The position numbers were made by a program, and so were the translations under genes. A model generated the notes under the pieces. That model was not told where the DNA came from. It searched no databases and was given only the letters and a program-made list of their open reading frames with translations. A stretch of DNA of 64,000 nt from Nitrospirota bacterium (GTDB lineage: Bacteria; Nitrospirota; Thermodesulfovibrionia; Thermodesulfovibrionales; SM23-35). Position 1 is the first letter of the stretch. Every line of letters begins with the position of its first letter. This document shows positions 16,575 to 25,386 of the stretch, piece by piece. Location of the stretch: positions 1 through 64,000 of the forward strand of contig JBFMCL010000013.1 in the NCBI GenBank assembly GCA_040754395.1, read 5' to 3'.

Positions 16575-17654
16575 CTATCCCTCCTTTTTTGTTTTACGCT
16601 TCAGTTTGACCGGTGTATACCCGCAGAACGGTTCTTCTTCAAGATAATCGCCATGTACCGCGTATGCCCGTGCCCTGCACCCACCGCAGACGGTGATATA
16701 TTCGCATGAGCCGCATTTGCCCCTGTATTTTTTGAAATCGCGAAGCTCCCTGAAAAGTTCGGAATTCTCCCAGATATCCTTAAAGGACTGTGTTCTTATA
16801 TTGCCTGCGGGTCTCGGGAAATAGCTGCAGGGCAGCACATTGCCATCCACGTCGATGAGCGCGATGAGCTGCCCGGCAATACATCCCTTTGAGCCGCCGG
16901 TGGAGAACTTCAGCGTCCTTCTCTGAAAACCGGAACCTTCCTCCTTCGACTTCTGAAGGACGATTCTGTAATAATGCGGTGCGCAGGTAGGCCGGACGAG
17001 CAGATCTTTTTCCCCTTTTTCCATCTGGTAATGCCACTCGAGGATGTTTTCGTAATCCTCCTTTGAAATGAGCTCGCTCATGATCTCTTCGCCCCTCCCG
17101 GTAGGAACGATCATGAACAGATACCATGCGGTAGCGCCGAGTTCTTTTGCCAGCGAGTAGACTTTCGGGATCTCTTCCTGGTTGCGCTTCGTAAAGGACG
17201 AGTTGATGATAAACTCTATGCCGTGCTCCCTGAAGAGTTTTGCAGCCCGTAAGGTACCGTCAAAGGCGCCTTTCTGACTCCTGAATTCGTCATGGACTGC
17301 ATCCGAAGAACCGTCAAGGCTGAGAGACACTATCCTGATGCCGGAATCCTTTATCTTTCTGCATACTTCCCCGGTCACAAGGGTGCCGTTTGTCGCAAGA
17401 CACATCCGCAGTCCCTTGTCTGTACCGTATCGGGCAATATCGAACACGTCATTTCTCATGAGCGGTTCCCCACCCGAGAGAACCATAACAGGTTTCGCAT
17501 ATTCTGCAATGTCATCAATGATCCTGCAAGCCTCTTCCGTGGAAAAATCGGGATGGGAATTTACCTCGAGTTCCGATGACGAACGGCAGTGCACACACCG
17601 CAGATTACATCTCCTCGTGATTTCCCACGCGATCCACTTCGGACTGAATTCCAT
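16575..17654 (-). CDS. SPASM-type radical SAM protein, probably heme-pathway (AhbD/NirJ-like)
   Basis: A 359-residue radical SAM enzyme. The cluster motif is CNLRCVHC (Cys16, 20, 23), followed by [12 protein letters not shown]. The C-terminus has an auxiliary-cluster SPASM region: [20 protein letters not shown] and [19 protein letters not shown]. This family includes AhbC, AhbD and NirJ, which act on porphyrin side chains in alternative heme and heme d1 synthesis. Being cotranscribed with hemE and hemH supports a tetrapyrrole role; AhbD-type conversion of Fe-coproporphyrin to heme is the attractive guess. Peptide-maturase activity is a real alternative. Confidence 0.75.
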   Translation of the reverse strand: MEFSPKWIAWEITRRCNLRCVHCRSSSELEVNSHPDFSTEEACRIIDDIAEYAKPVMVLSGGEPLMRNDVFDIARYGTDKGLRMCLATNGTLVTGEVCRKIKDSGIRIVSLSLDGSSDAVHDEFRSQKGAFDGTLRAAKLFREHGIEFIINSSFTKRNQEEIPKVYSLAKELGATAWYLFMIVPTGRGEEIMSELISKEDYENILEWHYQMEKGEKDLLVRPTCAPHYYRIVLQKSKEEGSGFQRRTLKFSTGGSKGCIAGQLIALIDVDGNVLPCSYFPRPAGNIRTQSFKDIWENSELFRELRDFKKYRGKCGSCEYITVCGGCRARAYAVHGDYLEEEPFCGYTPVKLKRKTKKEG

Positions 17655-17823
17655 GTAATGGGTCTCCTTGTTGTTATTTTATGCGAAATATTTCATGCCG
17701 GAGAATTGCGTATGCATGAGACACACGGAATTTTCCGCATGAAGGTATATGCATGATCAATGCTTTCGGGTTACCATAATCGCAGCCATTGTATTCATGA
17801 ACGATGTTTGGATCTCCCATGAA

Positions 17824-19455
17824 TCATATCACGGCTTCTGCCAGTTTTTCTGTCCATATGGCTTCCTCTATGGACCTCAGGAGCGGGTCAAAGGTCCGGG
17901 GGTCGAGCGCTGAAATCATTATCGCCTTGTATCTCATGGCGATATTCTTTGATTCTTCCCCGGCTATCCTGTCCGTTTTGTTGAAGACGAGAATTCTTTG
18001 CTTGTGTTCCAGATGCAGTTCCCCGAGGATATTCTCAACAGAAGTGATATGCTGTTCAAAGCGGGCATTTGACACATCCACAAGATGCAGGAGCAGATCG
18101 GCATCCTCGAGTTCTTCGAGAGTCGCGCTGAATGCGGCCATGAGGTCTTTCGGGATATCGCGGATGAATCCGACTGTATCAGTAACCAGAACATCTTTTT
18201 CCCTCGGGAAACGGAGCCTCCTGCTTGCCGTGTCGAGTGTTGCAAAAAGCTTGTCCTCAACAAACACTGAACTTTTCGTAAGAGAGTTCAGCAGAGTTGA
18301 TTTGCCGGCATTCGTATAGCCGATTATCGAGACAATCGGAATGCCCGTTGCCACTCTCCTGTGTTTTCTCTGTTGTCTTGCCTTGGCCAGTGACTTGAGT
18401 TCACTCTCGAGAATGCCTATCCGGTCTCTTACGCGCCTTCTGTCAATTTCAAGTTTCATCTCACCTGGACCCCTCCCGCCGATGCCGCCCATAAGGCGTG
18501 ACATTGCGGTACCTTTTCCTGTCAGCCTCGGAAGCCGGTATTTCAGCTGGGCAAGCTCCACCTGCACTTTTCCGTCACGACTGTGTGCGCGCCTGGCAAA
18601 AACATCCAGAATGAGCTGAGACCGGTCGATAACCTTCAGTTCTGTAAGTTCGCTGATCGCCATTACCTGGGAAGGACTCAGTTCCTGATCGAATATCAGC
18701 ATCGTAGCTCCTTTGCTCAGTGCGTTGATTACAAGGTCTTTCATTTTGCCTTCACCCAAGAGATATCTCGGGTTGATTTTTTTCGGCCTCTGGCTGACAG
18801 CGTCCAGGACGAGTACATTGCTCGACCGTGCAAGTTCTTTCAGTTCTTCAAGAGAATCTTCCTGCGCATAGCGGGGGTCTGTCGATACACTGACGAGTAT
18901 CGCCTTTTCACGCTTGTCATCCGGGCTGAAGACCCTGGACCTCTCCATCTCGTCTTCGAGCGAACGGATAAAACCAGAAAATACAAACTCAAATGTATGG
19001 AAATTCTGTGATTGAAGAAGCTCAAATTGTTTCGTGCCTTCCGGCAGCAGGTGCGCCACACAGATATTCCCCGGAAAGCCATCTCTGACGCCTATCGAAG
19101 CGATCAGGTCCAGCCTGAGCAGTGCGAGGTCTGCAAGGTCATCCTGGGTAAGGGGTTCTTCTTTTAAATGGGTATGAACGAGTCTGAGGCCTCGCAGTGC
19201 CTTTCTTCCAAGCGGATAGTCATCAAGTAAGGGTATGAGTATGCTTTTTGCATCTCCTACAATCACATGGGTGATATTGCCTGACCTGTTGATAAGAATA
19301 CCGATCTGACGGTTTATTTCGGAGGAGAGTTCAGTGAGGTATCGGGCGAGCTCGGGAGTGATAAGGTCGCGGGATACTTTTCTCCTGTATATTCTTTCAA
19401 GGGAGTTGAGGTAAACAGTCTTGAGACCCGACAGATGTCCGTAAAGTGCTGGTAT
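17824..19455 (-). CDS. hflX: GTPase HflX, apparently starting at AUA
   Basis: A ribosome-associated GTPase that rescues or splits stalled ribosomes. The first canonical start is GTG 19266. The same frame is open for 63 more codons upstream, encoding LKTVYLNSLERIYRRKVS and ITPELARYLTELSSEINRQ, a conserved N-terminal extension of many HflX proteins. No ATG, GTG or TTG occurs there. The only ribosome site, GGAGG (19466-19462), is 6 nt before ATA at 19455, where homologues have Met. From ATA the protein is 543 residues. Domains: N-terminal HflX domain, glycine-rich linker (GGIGGRGPGEMKLE), G domain with GYTNAGKST, DTVGF and NKTD. Confidence 0.9.
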   Translation of the reverse strand: MPALYGHLSGLKTVYLNSLERIYRRKVSRDLITPELARYLTELSSEINRQIGILINRSGNITHVIVGDAKSILIPLLDDYPLGRKALRGLRLVHTHLKEEPLTQDDLADLALLRLDLIASIGVRDGFPGNICVAHLLPEGTKQFELLQSQNFHTFEFVFSGFIRSLEDEMERSRVFSPDDKREKAILVSVSTDPRYAQEDSLEELKELARSSNVLVLDAVSQRPKKINPRYLLGEGKMKDLVINALSKGATMLIFDQELSPSQVMAISELTELKVIDRSQLILDVFARRAHSRDGKVQVELAQLKYRLPRLTGKGTAMSRLMGGIGGRGPGEMKLEIDRRRVRDRIGILESELKSLAKARQQRKHRRVATGIPIVSIIGYTNAGKSTLLNSLTKSSVFVEDKLFATLDTASRRLRFPREKDVLVTDTVGFIRDIPKDLMAAFSATLEELEDADLLLHLVDVSNARFEQHITSVENILGELHLEHKQRILVFNKTDRIAGEESKNIAMRYKAIMISALDPRTFDPLLRSIEEAIWTEKLAEAVI

Positions 19456-19544
19456 GTATATCCTCCGATCGTATTATGCTATATTGTATCATAAGGGAAT
19501 AGTGAGAGTCGAACCGGAAAAATGCCCTGAAAAGGAGGTTTCTG

Positions 19545-20087
19545 ATGAAAGTAATTGCCGAGTATACAATCAACGGCAGGATATTGCGTCTTGTTCAGGG
19601 GGATCTCACCGAACGCGATGTCGATGCGATTGTAAACGCTGCCAATACCTACCTGCAGCATGGCGGTGGAGTGGCAGGCGCAATTGTCAAAAAAGGGGGA
19701 CAGGTTATTCAGGAAGAGAGCGATCAAATCGGCTATGTTCAGGTCGGCAGTGCTGCAATCACTTCTTCGGGCAGACTTCCAGCAAAATACGTTATACACG
19801 CCGTCGGACCACGAATGGGGGAAGGAGATGAGGACAAAAAATTGCAGAGCGCTGTTCTCAGCAGTCTGCTCCTCGCTGGTGAGAAGGATCTGAGGAGCAT
19901 ATCAATTCCTGCGATAAGCTCCGGTATCTTCGGGTTTCCGAAGGACAGATGTGCGAAGGTTCTGATTACGACGGCTGTCGGCTATCTCAGGGAACATTCG
20001 GAAAGCAGCCTCGAAGTGATCGAATTCTGCATTTATGATGACGTTACTATGGGATATTTCAGAGAGGAATTGAAAAAAATCGGCTAA
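19545..20087 (+). CDS. Macrodomain protein (ADP-ribose/O-acetyl-ADP-ribose hydrolase-like)
   Basis: A 180-residue single macrodomain. Motifs: LRLVQGDLTERDVDAIVNAAN, GGGVAGAIVKKGG, and SSGIFGFPKDRC (phosphate-binding loop). These match the MacroD/YmdB group that binds ADP-ribose and removes it from proteins or deacetylates O-acetyl-ADP-ribose. The ribosome site AAAGGAGG is 6-7 nt before the ATG. It is divergent from hflX and shares an 89-nt promoter region with it. The family predicts enzymatic activity but the substrate is unknown. Confidence 0.9.
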   Translation: MKVIAEYTINGRILRLVQGDLTERDVDAIVNAANTYLQHGGGVAGAIVKKGGQVIQEESDQIGYVQVGSAAITSSGRLPAKYVIHAVGPRMGEGDEDKKLQSAVLSSLLLAGEKDLRSISIPAISSGIFGFPKDRCAKVLITTAVGYLREHSESSLEVIEFCIYDDVTMGYFREELKKIG

Positions 20088-20176
20088 TTGTGCGCCAGAG
20101 GTTGAAAAAAAAACGATCTGACCTGTAAAATCTTACTCGTGTAGTGCCAGACAGCCTTAAAGAGGGGGAAAGAGTT

Positions 20177-21328
20177 GTGCATGACGTACTCGTAATCGGA
20201 GCCGGACCTGTCGGGAGTTATACGGCGTTTCTTCTTGCAAAGGAAGGTCTTGATGTTGCCATATTAGAAAAAAAATCAGTGATAGGACAGGATGTGAACT
20301 GTACAGGCATTGTGAGCGAAGCATGCCTCAGGAAACTAGATCTGGAGGAAGATGTCGTTTTGCGTGCTATTTGCTCCATAAGGGCTATTGCTCCGTCAGG
20401 GGATTACCTGAGATATCATTCGGCCGTTCCCATTGCCTATGTTGTTGACAGGAGTCTCTTCGACAGAGAAATAAACAAAATGGCGGTTACACAGGGTGCA
20501 ATAACCTGTGTTGACACAGCGGTAAACTCAATACATATTACGGACAGCGCCTTTATCACAAAGACGACCTCTGAAGGGGTGCATCGGGAATTCAGGGCAA
20601 AGGCAGGGGTGATAGCGACCGGATTTGAATTGCATTCCCTTCCTCTTACATTCAGGAGACCGGCAAGTTTTTTATTCGGTGCACAGGCAGATGTGATAAT
20701 GAGTGATCTCGATGACGTTGAAGTCTATTTCGGGGAGGGGATTGCCCCCGGTTCTTTCGGGTGGGTTGTTCCGACTAACAGCAAGTCAGCGAAAGTAGGA
20801 ATTATTGTAAAGAAAAACCCCGTAGAGTTAATAAACAAATTTATGGAAACACCTTTTATCAGGAACAGGTTGAACACGAGAAAACGCGTAAAATGCAGCC
20901 CTGTTCCTATCACAAGAATCCCCAAGAGCTATGGTGAGAGGCTTGTGATAGTCGGTGAAGCCGCTGGTCAGGTAAAAGCTACCACGGGAGGAGGCATTTA
21001 TTTCGGGCTGCTTGGTGCGGAGATTGCGGTGCAGACGATTATGAAGGCTTTCAGATGCGGTGATTACGGAGAAACAATATTTGCAGAATATGAAAAGGCC
21101 TGGAGAAAAAGGCTGGAGCCCGAACTGAAGGCAGGCAAAGTAATCCGGAATATTTTTTCGAGATTGTCGGATCACCATATCAATCTCCTGATCGACCTTG
21201 CCAAAAAGGATGGTATTCTGCCGGTGATACAAAATACGCATTTTGACTGGCACAAGGATATCGTGAATTATCTGATACGGCATTTAATCAACGCAAAGCT
21301 CTTCGGGAAAAAAGAGGTGCATTCCTGA
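20177..21328 (+). CDS. FAD-dependent oxidoreductase of the geranylgeranyl reductase family
   Basis: A protein of about 383 residues. The dinucleotide fold VLVIGAGPVGSYTAFLLAKE is at the N-terminus, followed by a YCGG-like VNCTGIVSE segment. VIVGEAAGQVKATTGGGIYFG is the second FAD motif. This family reduces isoprenoid double bonds of lipids, chlorophyll side chains or quinones. GTG 20177 is chosen because GGGGG lies 8 nt ahead; GTG 20144 is also in frame. TTGAAA and TAAAAT (20102-20131, 18-nt spacer) form a likely promoter. A bidirectional terminator follows. The substrate is unknown. Confidence 0.82.
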   Translation: MHDVLVIGAGPVGSYTAFLLAKEGLDVAILEKKSVIGQDVNCTGIVSEACLRKLDLEEDVVLRAICSIRAIAPSGDYLRYHSAVPIAYVVDRSLFDREINKMAVTQGAITCVDTAVNSIHITDSAFITKTTSEGVHREFRAKAGVIATGFELHSLPLTFRRPASFLFGAQADVIMSDLDDVEVYFGEGIAPGSFGWVVPTNSKSAKVGIIVKKNPVELINKFMETPFIRNRLNTRKRVKCSPVPITRIPKSYGERLVIVGEAAGQVKATTGGGIYFGLLGAEIAVQTIMKAFRCGDYGETIFAEYEKAWRKRLEPELKAGKVIRNIFSRLSDHHINLLIDLAKKDGILPVIQNTHFDWHKDIVNYLIRHLINAKLFGKKEVHS

Positions 21329-21368
21329 AATAGTACGTCTTTCTTTATGAGAAAGAGGATATAAAAAA

Positions 21369-21393
21369 GGGGCAGGACTTTTCATCCTGCCCC
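21369..21393. terminator. Bidirectional rho-independent terminator
   Basis: Stem GGGGCAGGA (21369-21377) and TCCTGCCCC (21385-21393) around a 7-nt loop, flanked by six A on the left and five T on the right. It serves the oxidoreductase gene on the plus strand and atpE on the minus strand. Confidence 0.9.
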
Positions 21394-21411
21394 TTTTTGC
21401 GCCTTTATCTC

Positions 21412-21774
21412 TTACTGAAGGAGTTTTCCGAACGGGTTCACGAAGATGAGGATCAGGACTACGACGAGTGCATAAATAGCAAGAGACTCAATCATTGCGA
21501 GACCGATGATTAGGGTTGTGGTGATTTTGCCGGATGCTCCGGGATTCCTTGCGACACCTTCGCAAGCACCACCTAAACCAGTTCCCATGCCGATACCGGT
21601 ACCGAGAGCTGCGAGACCCATTCCAAGACCGCAACCAAGTGCAGCCAGGGCATAGTAGAAGACATTAGAGCTTTTACCGGTTGTGGCGGCAGCAGCTTCT
21701 TCTGCAAAGCAGAGAGGTGCCAGAATCCACATCAGTGAGAGGGTGAGAAGTAATACAGTCAATGCTTTCTTCAT
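21412..21774 (-). CDS. atpE: ATP synthase F0 subunit c, with leader peptide
   Basis: A 120-residue protein forming the rotor ring. The first 25 residues resemble a signal sequence ([14 protein letters not shown]...APLCFA), an addition seen in some bacteria. Two helices follow: [20 protein letters not shown] and [19 protein letters not shown] with the ion-binding Glu. The polar loop is ARNPGASGK. Where sodium-type c subunits have Gln and Ser-Thr, this one has Met and Ser-Leu, which suggests proton coupling (inference). ATG 21774 fits the AAAGGAGG site better than the start at 21795. Confidence 0.93.
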   Translation of the reverse strand: MKKALTVLLLTLSLMWILAPLCFAEEAAAATTGKSSNVFYYALAALGCGLGMGLAALGTGIGMGTGLGGACEGVARNPGASGKITTTLIIGLAMIESLAIYALVVVLILIFVNPFGKLLQ

Positions 21775-21807
21775 TATTCGCCTTCCTCCTTTCATAAAGA
21801 TATTGAA

Positions 21808-22491
21808 TTAATGTGCCTCTTCAACGGCACCACCGAAATAACATATGGTTAACAGGGTGAAGACAAGAGCCTGCACAACACTCACGAGCAGACCGAGCCC
21901 CAGAATCACCGTAGGGATAAACCAGGGAGAAATTATCGCAAGAACGAGAAGCAGTACGTGTTTGCCCGTCATGTTGCCAAAGAGCCGTACAGTCAAGGTC
22001 AGGGGACGTACACAGTGCCCGATAATCTCTATCGGGAACATTAAGATCATAAGGGGAATTCCCGCAAGGGTGCGGATAGGACCAAGGAACTGATTAATAT
22101 ACTTTACACCGTGTACCTTGATACCGAAATAGTGATACAGAAGAAACACGGGTATTGCCATGGACGCATTGGTATTTACATTGGCAGTTGCAGCGGTAAA
22201 CCCGGGTACCAGCCCCATCAGATTACAGAATAATATGAAGAAGAATATTGTGCCAATGAAAGGAAACAGCTGTCTGCTGTAATGGTGGCCAATAGTATCA
22301 TCGACCAATTTAAACACCTGTTCGACTATAAACTCAATAAAGTTCTGGATGCCTTTTGGAACCAGCTTCAGGGAACCTTTTACCATAAGCGCAAGGACAA
22401 TCAGGATTATTGAAACGAGAAAGGCATGTGTTACATTGTGAGGTATTACCTCGGGCTTGATGATTGCATCCATTAATAGGACTTCTTCCAT
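21808..22491 (-). CDS. atpB: ATP synthase F0 subunit a
   Basis: A 227-residue membrane protein forming the ion half-channels. LTLTVRLFGNMTGKH contains the essential Arg facing the c ring; RQLFPFIGTIFFFILFCNLMGLVPG is the conserved helix. GGAGG lies 5 nt before the ATG. Only atpB and atpE are here; the b, delta, alpha, gamma, beta and epsilon genes must lie elsewhere, a split arrangement known in several phyla. Promoter at 22524-22553. Confidence 0.96.
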   Translation of the reverse strand: MEEVLLMDAIIKPEVIPHNVTHAFLVSIILIVLALMVKGSLKLVPKGIQNFIEFIVEQVFKLVDDTIGHHYSRQLFPFIGTIFFFILFCNLMGLVPGFTAATANVNTNASMAIPVFLLYHYFGIKVHGVKYINQFLGPIRTLAGIPLMILMFPIEIIGHCVRPLTLTVRLFGNMTGKHVLLLVLAIISPWFIPTVILGLGLLVSVVQALVFTLLTICYFGGAVEEAH

Positions 22492-22523
22492 GTAAACCTC
22501 CTCTGAGGATTAAAATCGCAGTT

Positions 22524-22553
22524 ATATTACATAACCTTATTTTGAAAAGTCAA
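22524..22553 (-). promoter_or_regulatory. Promoter of atpBE
   Basis: TTGACT (22553-22548), an 18-nt spacer, then TAATAT (22529-22524), identical in layout to the dnaE promoter. The predicted leader is about 26 nt and contains the ribosome site. Confidence 0.7.
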
Positions 22554-22577
22554 TAGGCTTAGAAAGAATCTTCCATA

Positions 22578-22904
22578 TTATTTTTTTTCCAGTTTTTTCT
22601 TTACCGAGAGAGGGGAAATATTCGGGTCAAGAACATACGCTTCATCAAAATATTTTGCAGATTCAGCATGTTTTTTCATCTTGTAAAGTGCGTACCCGAG
22701 AAGGTAATACGCATACGGATCAGGTTTTTTCTCCACGTATTCCCTGAGATATGTGACAGCGGTCTTATAATCCTTCTGTAAATATGCTTCGACCGCCCTG
22801 TCATAGGGATTTTCCTCTGCAGCTGCGAATGCAGCGGACAGAAAACTGCCAAAAATCATAAGGACGAATACGGCCTGCAACATTTTCCTCATCATCTTTT
22901 TCAT
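22578..22904 (-). CDS. Exported small TPR protein
   Basis: A 108-residue protein with a signal peptide (about residues 1-27, ending AAFA) and two tetratricopeptide units (YDRAVEAYLQKDYKTAVTYL and YYLLGYALYKMKKHAESAKY). Periplasmic adaptor by inference. It starts 10 nt after the mrcA stop with GGGGG ahead, so it is cotranscribed with the penicillin-binding protein and may act with it. Confidence 0.8.
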   Translation of the reverse strand: MKKMMRKMLQAVFVLMIFGSFLSAAFAAAEENPYDRAVEAYLQKDYKTAVTYLREYVEKKPDPYAYYLLGYALYKMKKHAESAKYFDEAYVLDPNISPLSVKKKLEKK

Positions 22905-22914
22905 AGCTTACCCC

Positions 22915-25224
22915 CTAATCAAAATTCAGGTTTATTTCCTTTTCCTTTACCTTACGCACAGTTACGGCCGGAGCCATGAGTCTTGGCTCGGAACCTTCCC
23001 TGAAATACTCCTTTATGCCCGAGGAATCCTCTCTGGACAAAAGACCGGTTGCCGGATCGATAACCCGGCTTACAATACCCTCGGGGACGGAGAATTCTTC
23101 CGGATCTCCGGAGGAATAACTTTTCATATAAAATACCCAAACAGGAGATGCAGCGCGGGCACCGGTCTCCTGCGAACCCAAAGGTCTTGTGTCATCAAAT
23201 CCTACCCACACAGCGGTTACGAGGTTCGTCGTGTAGCCCACAAACCATGCATCCCTGTACTCGTTGGTAGTCCCGGTTTTTCCCGCAACAGGCCTGCCGA
23301 GGGATTTTGCCCGCCAACCTGTGCCATTTTTCACCACATCCTCCATCAGTGAAGTTGTAAGGAAGGCGGTCTGGGGACTTATCGCCTCTTCGGCTTCAGG
23401 TTCATTGCTTTCGAGAATTCTTCCTCTTGAATCGGTGATATACTTGATCGCGATCGGGTTGATTTTCATGCCGCTGTTTGCGAATACACTATAGCACAAG
23501 GCAAGATCAAGCGGCGTGACACTCAGCGAACCCAGCGCAAGCGTCAGGTCTCTTGGCATATCTCCTTCGATGCCAATCCGCCGTGCAAAATCCATTATAT
23601 TGTTAATACCGACAGCGTCAACAAGTTTTACCGTAACCACATTTCTCGAGTATGTCAACGCTTCCCTGAGCGTCGTGGGTCCATAAAATTTATGGTCCGC
23701 ATTTGCAGGAGACCATTTCCCTCCGGGGCCGCCCGGATAAGTGACCGGTTCATCCATGATGATGCTTGCCGGAGTAAACCCCTTTTCGAGTGCTGCTGCG
23801 TAAATGATCGGCTTGAATGCGGACCCCGGCTGCCGCTTGGCATAGATGGCCCTGTTATAGTCACTCCTGACGAAATCGTATCCCCCGATCATTGCCCTGA
23901 TGAAGCCGGTGTCTTGCTCCAATGAAACGAGTGCTCCTTCAACCTCTGGCTCCTGTTCCAAAGCAAGCTGAACATTGCTCCCGCGGATGCTTTTGATGCT
24001 TACCTTCACGATGTCGCCGGGTTTCAGTATCTTTGATAAGGTAAAGTCCTTAAGCACCTGACTCGAGCGTTTTCCCGGATCAATGACCTTTGCGGCCCAT
24101 CTCGCGTCCTCAACGGACAGTTTTCCGATAATGCCCCGTGTCTTTATGATTGCCTCCCGTGGTGCGACCTTCAGGACGAGGCCGTTCGATATATCACCGG
24201 GGTTTGTGACCACGACAGAAGTCAGTTCCTTTGTTTTCAGTTCTTTTTCAATGTCAACGTCCTTCTTCTGTTCGACAGGACCACGCCAACCCCTTCTCTT
24301 GTCGAGTTCCCTGAGTCCCTGCTGTACCGCTCGTGAGGCAGCTGTCTGCGCATTTCTGTCAAGCGTTGTATATACCCTGAGGTCTCCTTTATAGACTTTT
24401 TCAATCCCGTATCTCTCCTCAAGGTATTTCTTTATGTAGTCAATAAAATAGTTGTTTGCCTCCATGCCCTTTCTCATGCTCGAAAGTGTTATCGGCTGTT
24501 TCATCGCCTGTTCTTTTTCAGACCGTTTAATATACCCTTCTTCTTCCAGGCGGTTCAGGACAATCCGCTGCCGATTTTTCGCCTTTGCAAGGTCATTAAA
24601 CGGTGAATAAAAGGTCGGGGCCTTAATGAGGCCTGCAATCAGAGATGCTTCAATCAGCGTAATGTCCCTGACTGACTTGCCGAAATAAATCCTCGAGGCC
24701 ATTTCAACGCCGTAAGCCCCGTGACCGAAATAGATCTTGTTCAGATACAGCTCGAGAATCTCTTTTTTTTCCAGATCTTTTTCGATTTTTATCGCAAGGA
24801 CAGCTTCACGGAGTTTCCGCTTGAGAGTTTTTTCCGGGGTGAGAAACATGACTTTGGCGAGCTGCTGCGTAATCGTGCTGCCTCCCTCTTTCAGGCCGAC
24901 ATAGAGAATATCCTTGATAATCGCCCTTCCGATGGCGAGATAATCAATGCCTTTATGACGCCAGAACCTTGAATCCTCCACTGCAATAACGGAGTTGATC
25001 ATGTGGTCAGGGATTTTGCCGATGGGAACGAATATTCCCTTTTCAGCCTTCAGTTCCCCGATCATCACATCATCATCTGCATAAATCTTCGTGCCTTCAG
25101 ACGGTTTGTATTCTTTTATTTCCTCGAGAGACGGAAGTCCCATGCTGATGGCAAGATAGGTCCCGGCAGATATGCCTGCAAGGATGGATATTGCGGCAAG
25201 GATAATAATGATTTTGGATTTCAT
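22915..25224 (-). CDS. mrcA: Class A penicillin-binding protein 1A
   Basis: A 769-residue bifunctional peptidoglycan synthase. A short cytoplasmic tail and one membrane anchor (about 4-24) are followed by a glycosyltransferase 51 domain (VEDSRFWRHKGID with catalytic Glu, GGSTITQQLAK), an OB-like linker, and a transpeptidase domain with QPGSAFKP (catalytic Ser), YSRN and KTGTT. ATG 25224 is chosen because upstream codons lack the family sequence and a consensus promoter ends just before it; the message would have a leader of about 3 nt. The small TPR gene follows in the same operon. Confidence 0.95.
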   Translation of the reverse strand: MKSKIIIILAAISILAGISAGTYLAISMGLPSLEEIKEYKPSEGTKIYADDDVMIGELKAEKGIFVPIGKIPDHMINSVIAVEDSRFWRHKGIDYLAIGRAIIKDILYVGLKEGGSTITQQLAKVMFLTPEKTLKRKLREAVLAIKIEKDLEKKEILELYLNKIYFGHGAYGVEMASRIYFGKSVRDITLIEASLIAGLIKAPTFYSPFNDLAKAKNRQRIVLNRLEEEGYIKRSEKEQAMKQPITLSSMRKGMEANNYFIDYIKKYLEERYGIEKVYKGDLRVYTTLDRNAQTAASRAVQQGLRELDKRRGWRGPVEQKKDVDIEKELKTKELTSVVVTNPGDISNGLVLKVAPREAIIKTRGIIGKLSVEDARWAAKVIDPGKRSSQVLKDFTLSKILKPGDIVKVSIKSIRGSNVQLALEQEPEVEGALVSLEQDTGFIRAMIGGYDFVRSDYNRAIYAKRQPGSAFKPIIYAAALEKGFTPASIIMDEPVTYPGGPGGKWSPANADHKFYGPTTLREALTYSRNVVTVKLVDAVGINNIMDFARRIGIEGDMPRDLTLALGSLSVTPLDLALCYSVFANSGMKINPIAIKYITDSRGRILESNEPEAEEAISPQTAFLTTSLMEDVVKNGTGWRAKSLGRPVAGKTGTTNEYRDAWFVGYTTNLVTAVWVGFDDTRPLGSQETGARAASPVWVFYMKSYSSGDPEEFSVPEGIVSRVIDPATGLLSREDSSGIKEYFREGSEPRLMAPAVTVRKVKEKEINLNFD

Positions 25225-25233
25225 TACATCACC

Positions 25234-25263
25234 ATTATACTCTTGATTGAAAAAAGCTGTCAA
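25234..25263 (-). promoter_or_regulatory. Consensus sigma70 promoter of mrcA
   Basis: Perfect TTGACA (25263-25258) and TATAAT (25239-25234) with an 18-nt spacer. The expected +1 is near 25227, three nt before the ATG. Confidence 0.85.
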
Positions 25264-25350
25264 AATTGCCCGACTGCTGCTTCTGCATGAAGAAAAACAT
25301 CTCCGTGCCGGTGACATCATCTGTGTGCGGAACGACTGCGACTGATGCCA

Positions 25351-25380
25351 TTGACTTGAAACTGTTCATGAGGGTAATAT
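25351..25380 (+). promoter_or_regulatory. Promoter of dnaE giving a leaderless message
   Basis: TTGACT (25351-25356), 18-nt spacer, TAATAT (25375-25380), then 6 nt to ATG 25387. The normal -10 to +1 distance puts +1 on the A of the start codon. No Shine-Dalgarno is present. Confidence 0.75.
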
Positions 25381-25386
25381 TCTATT

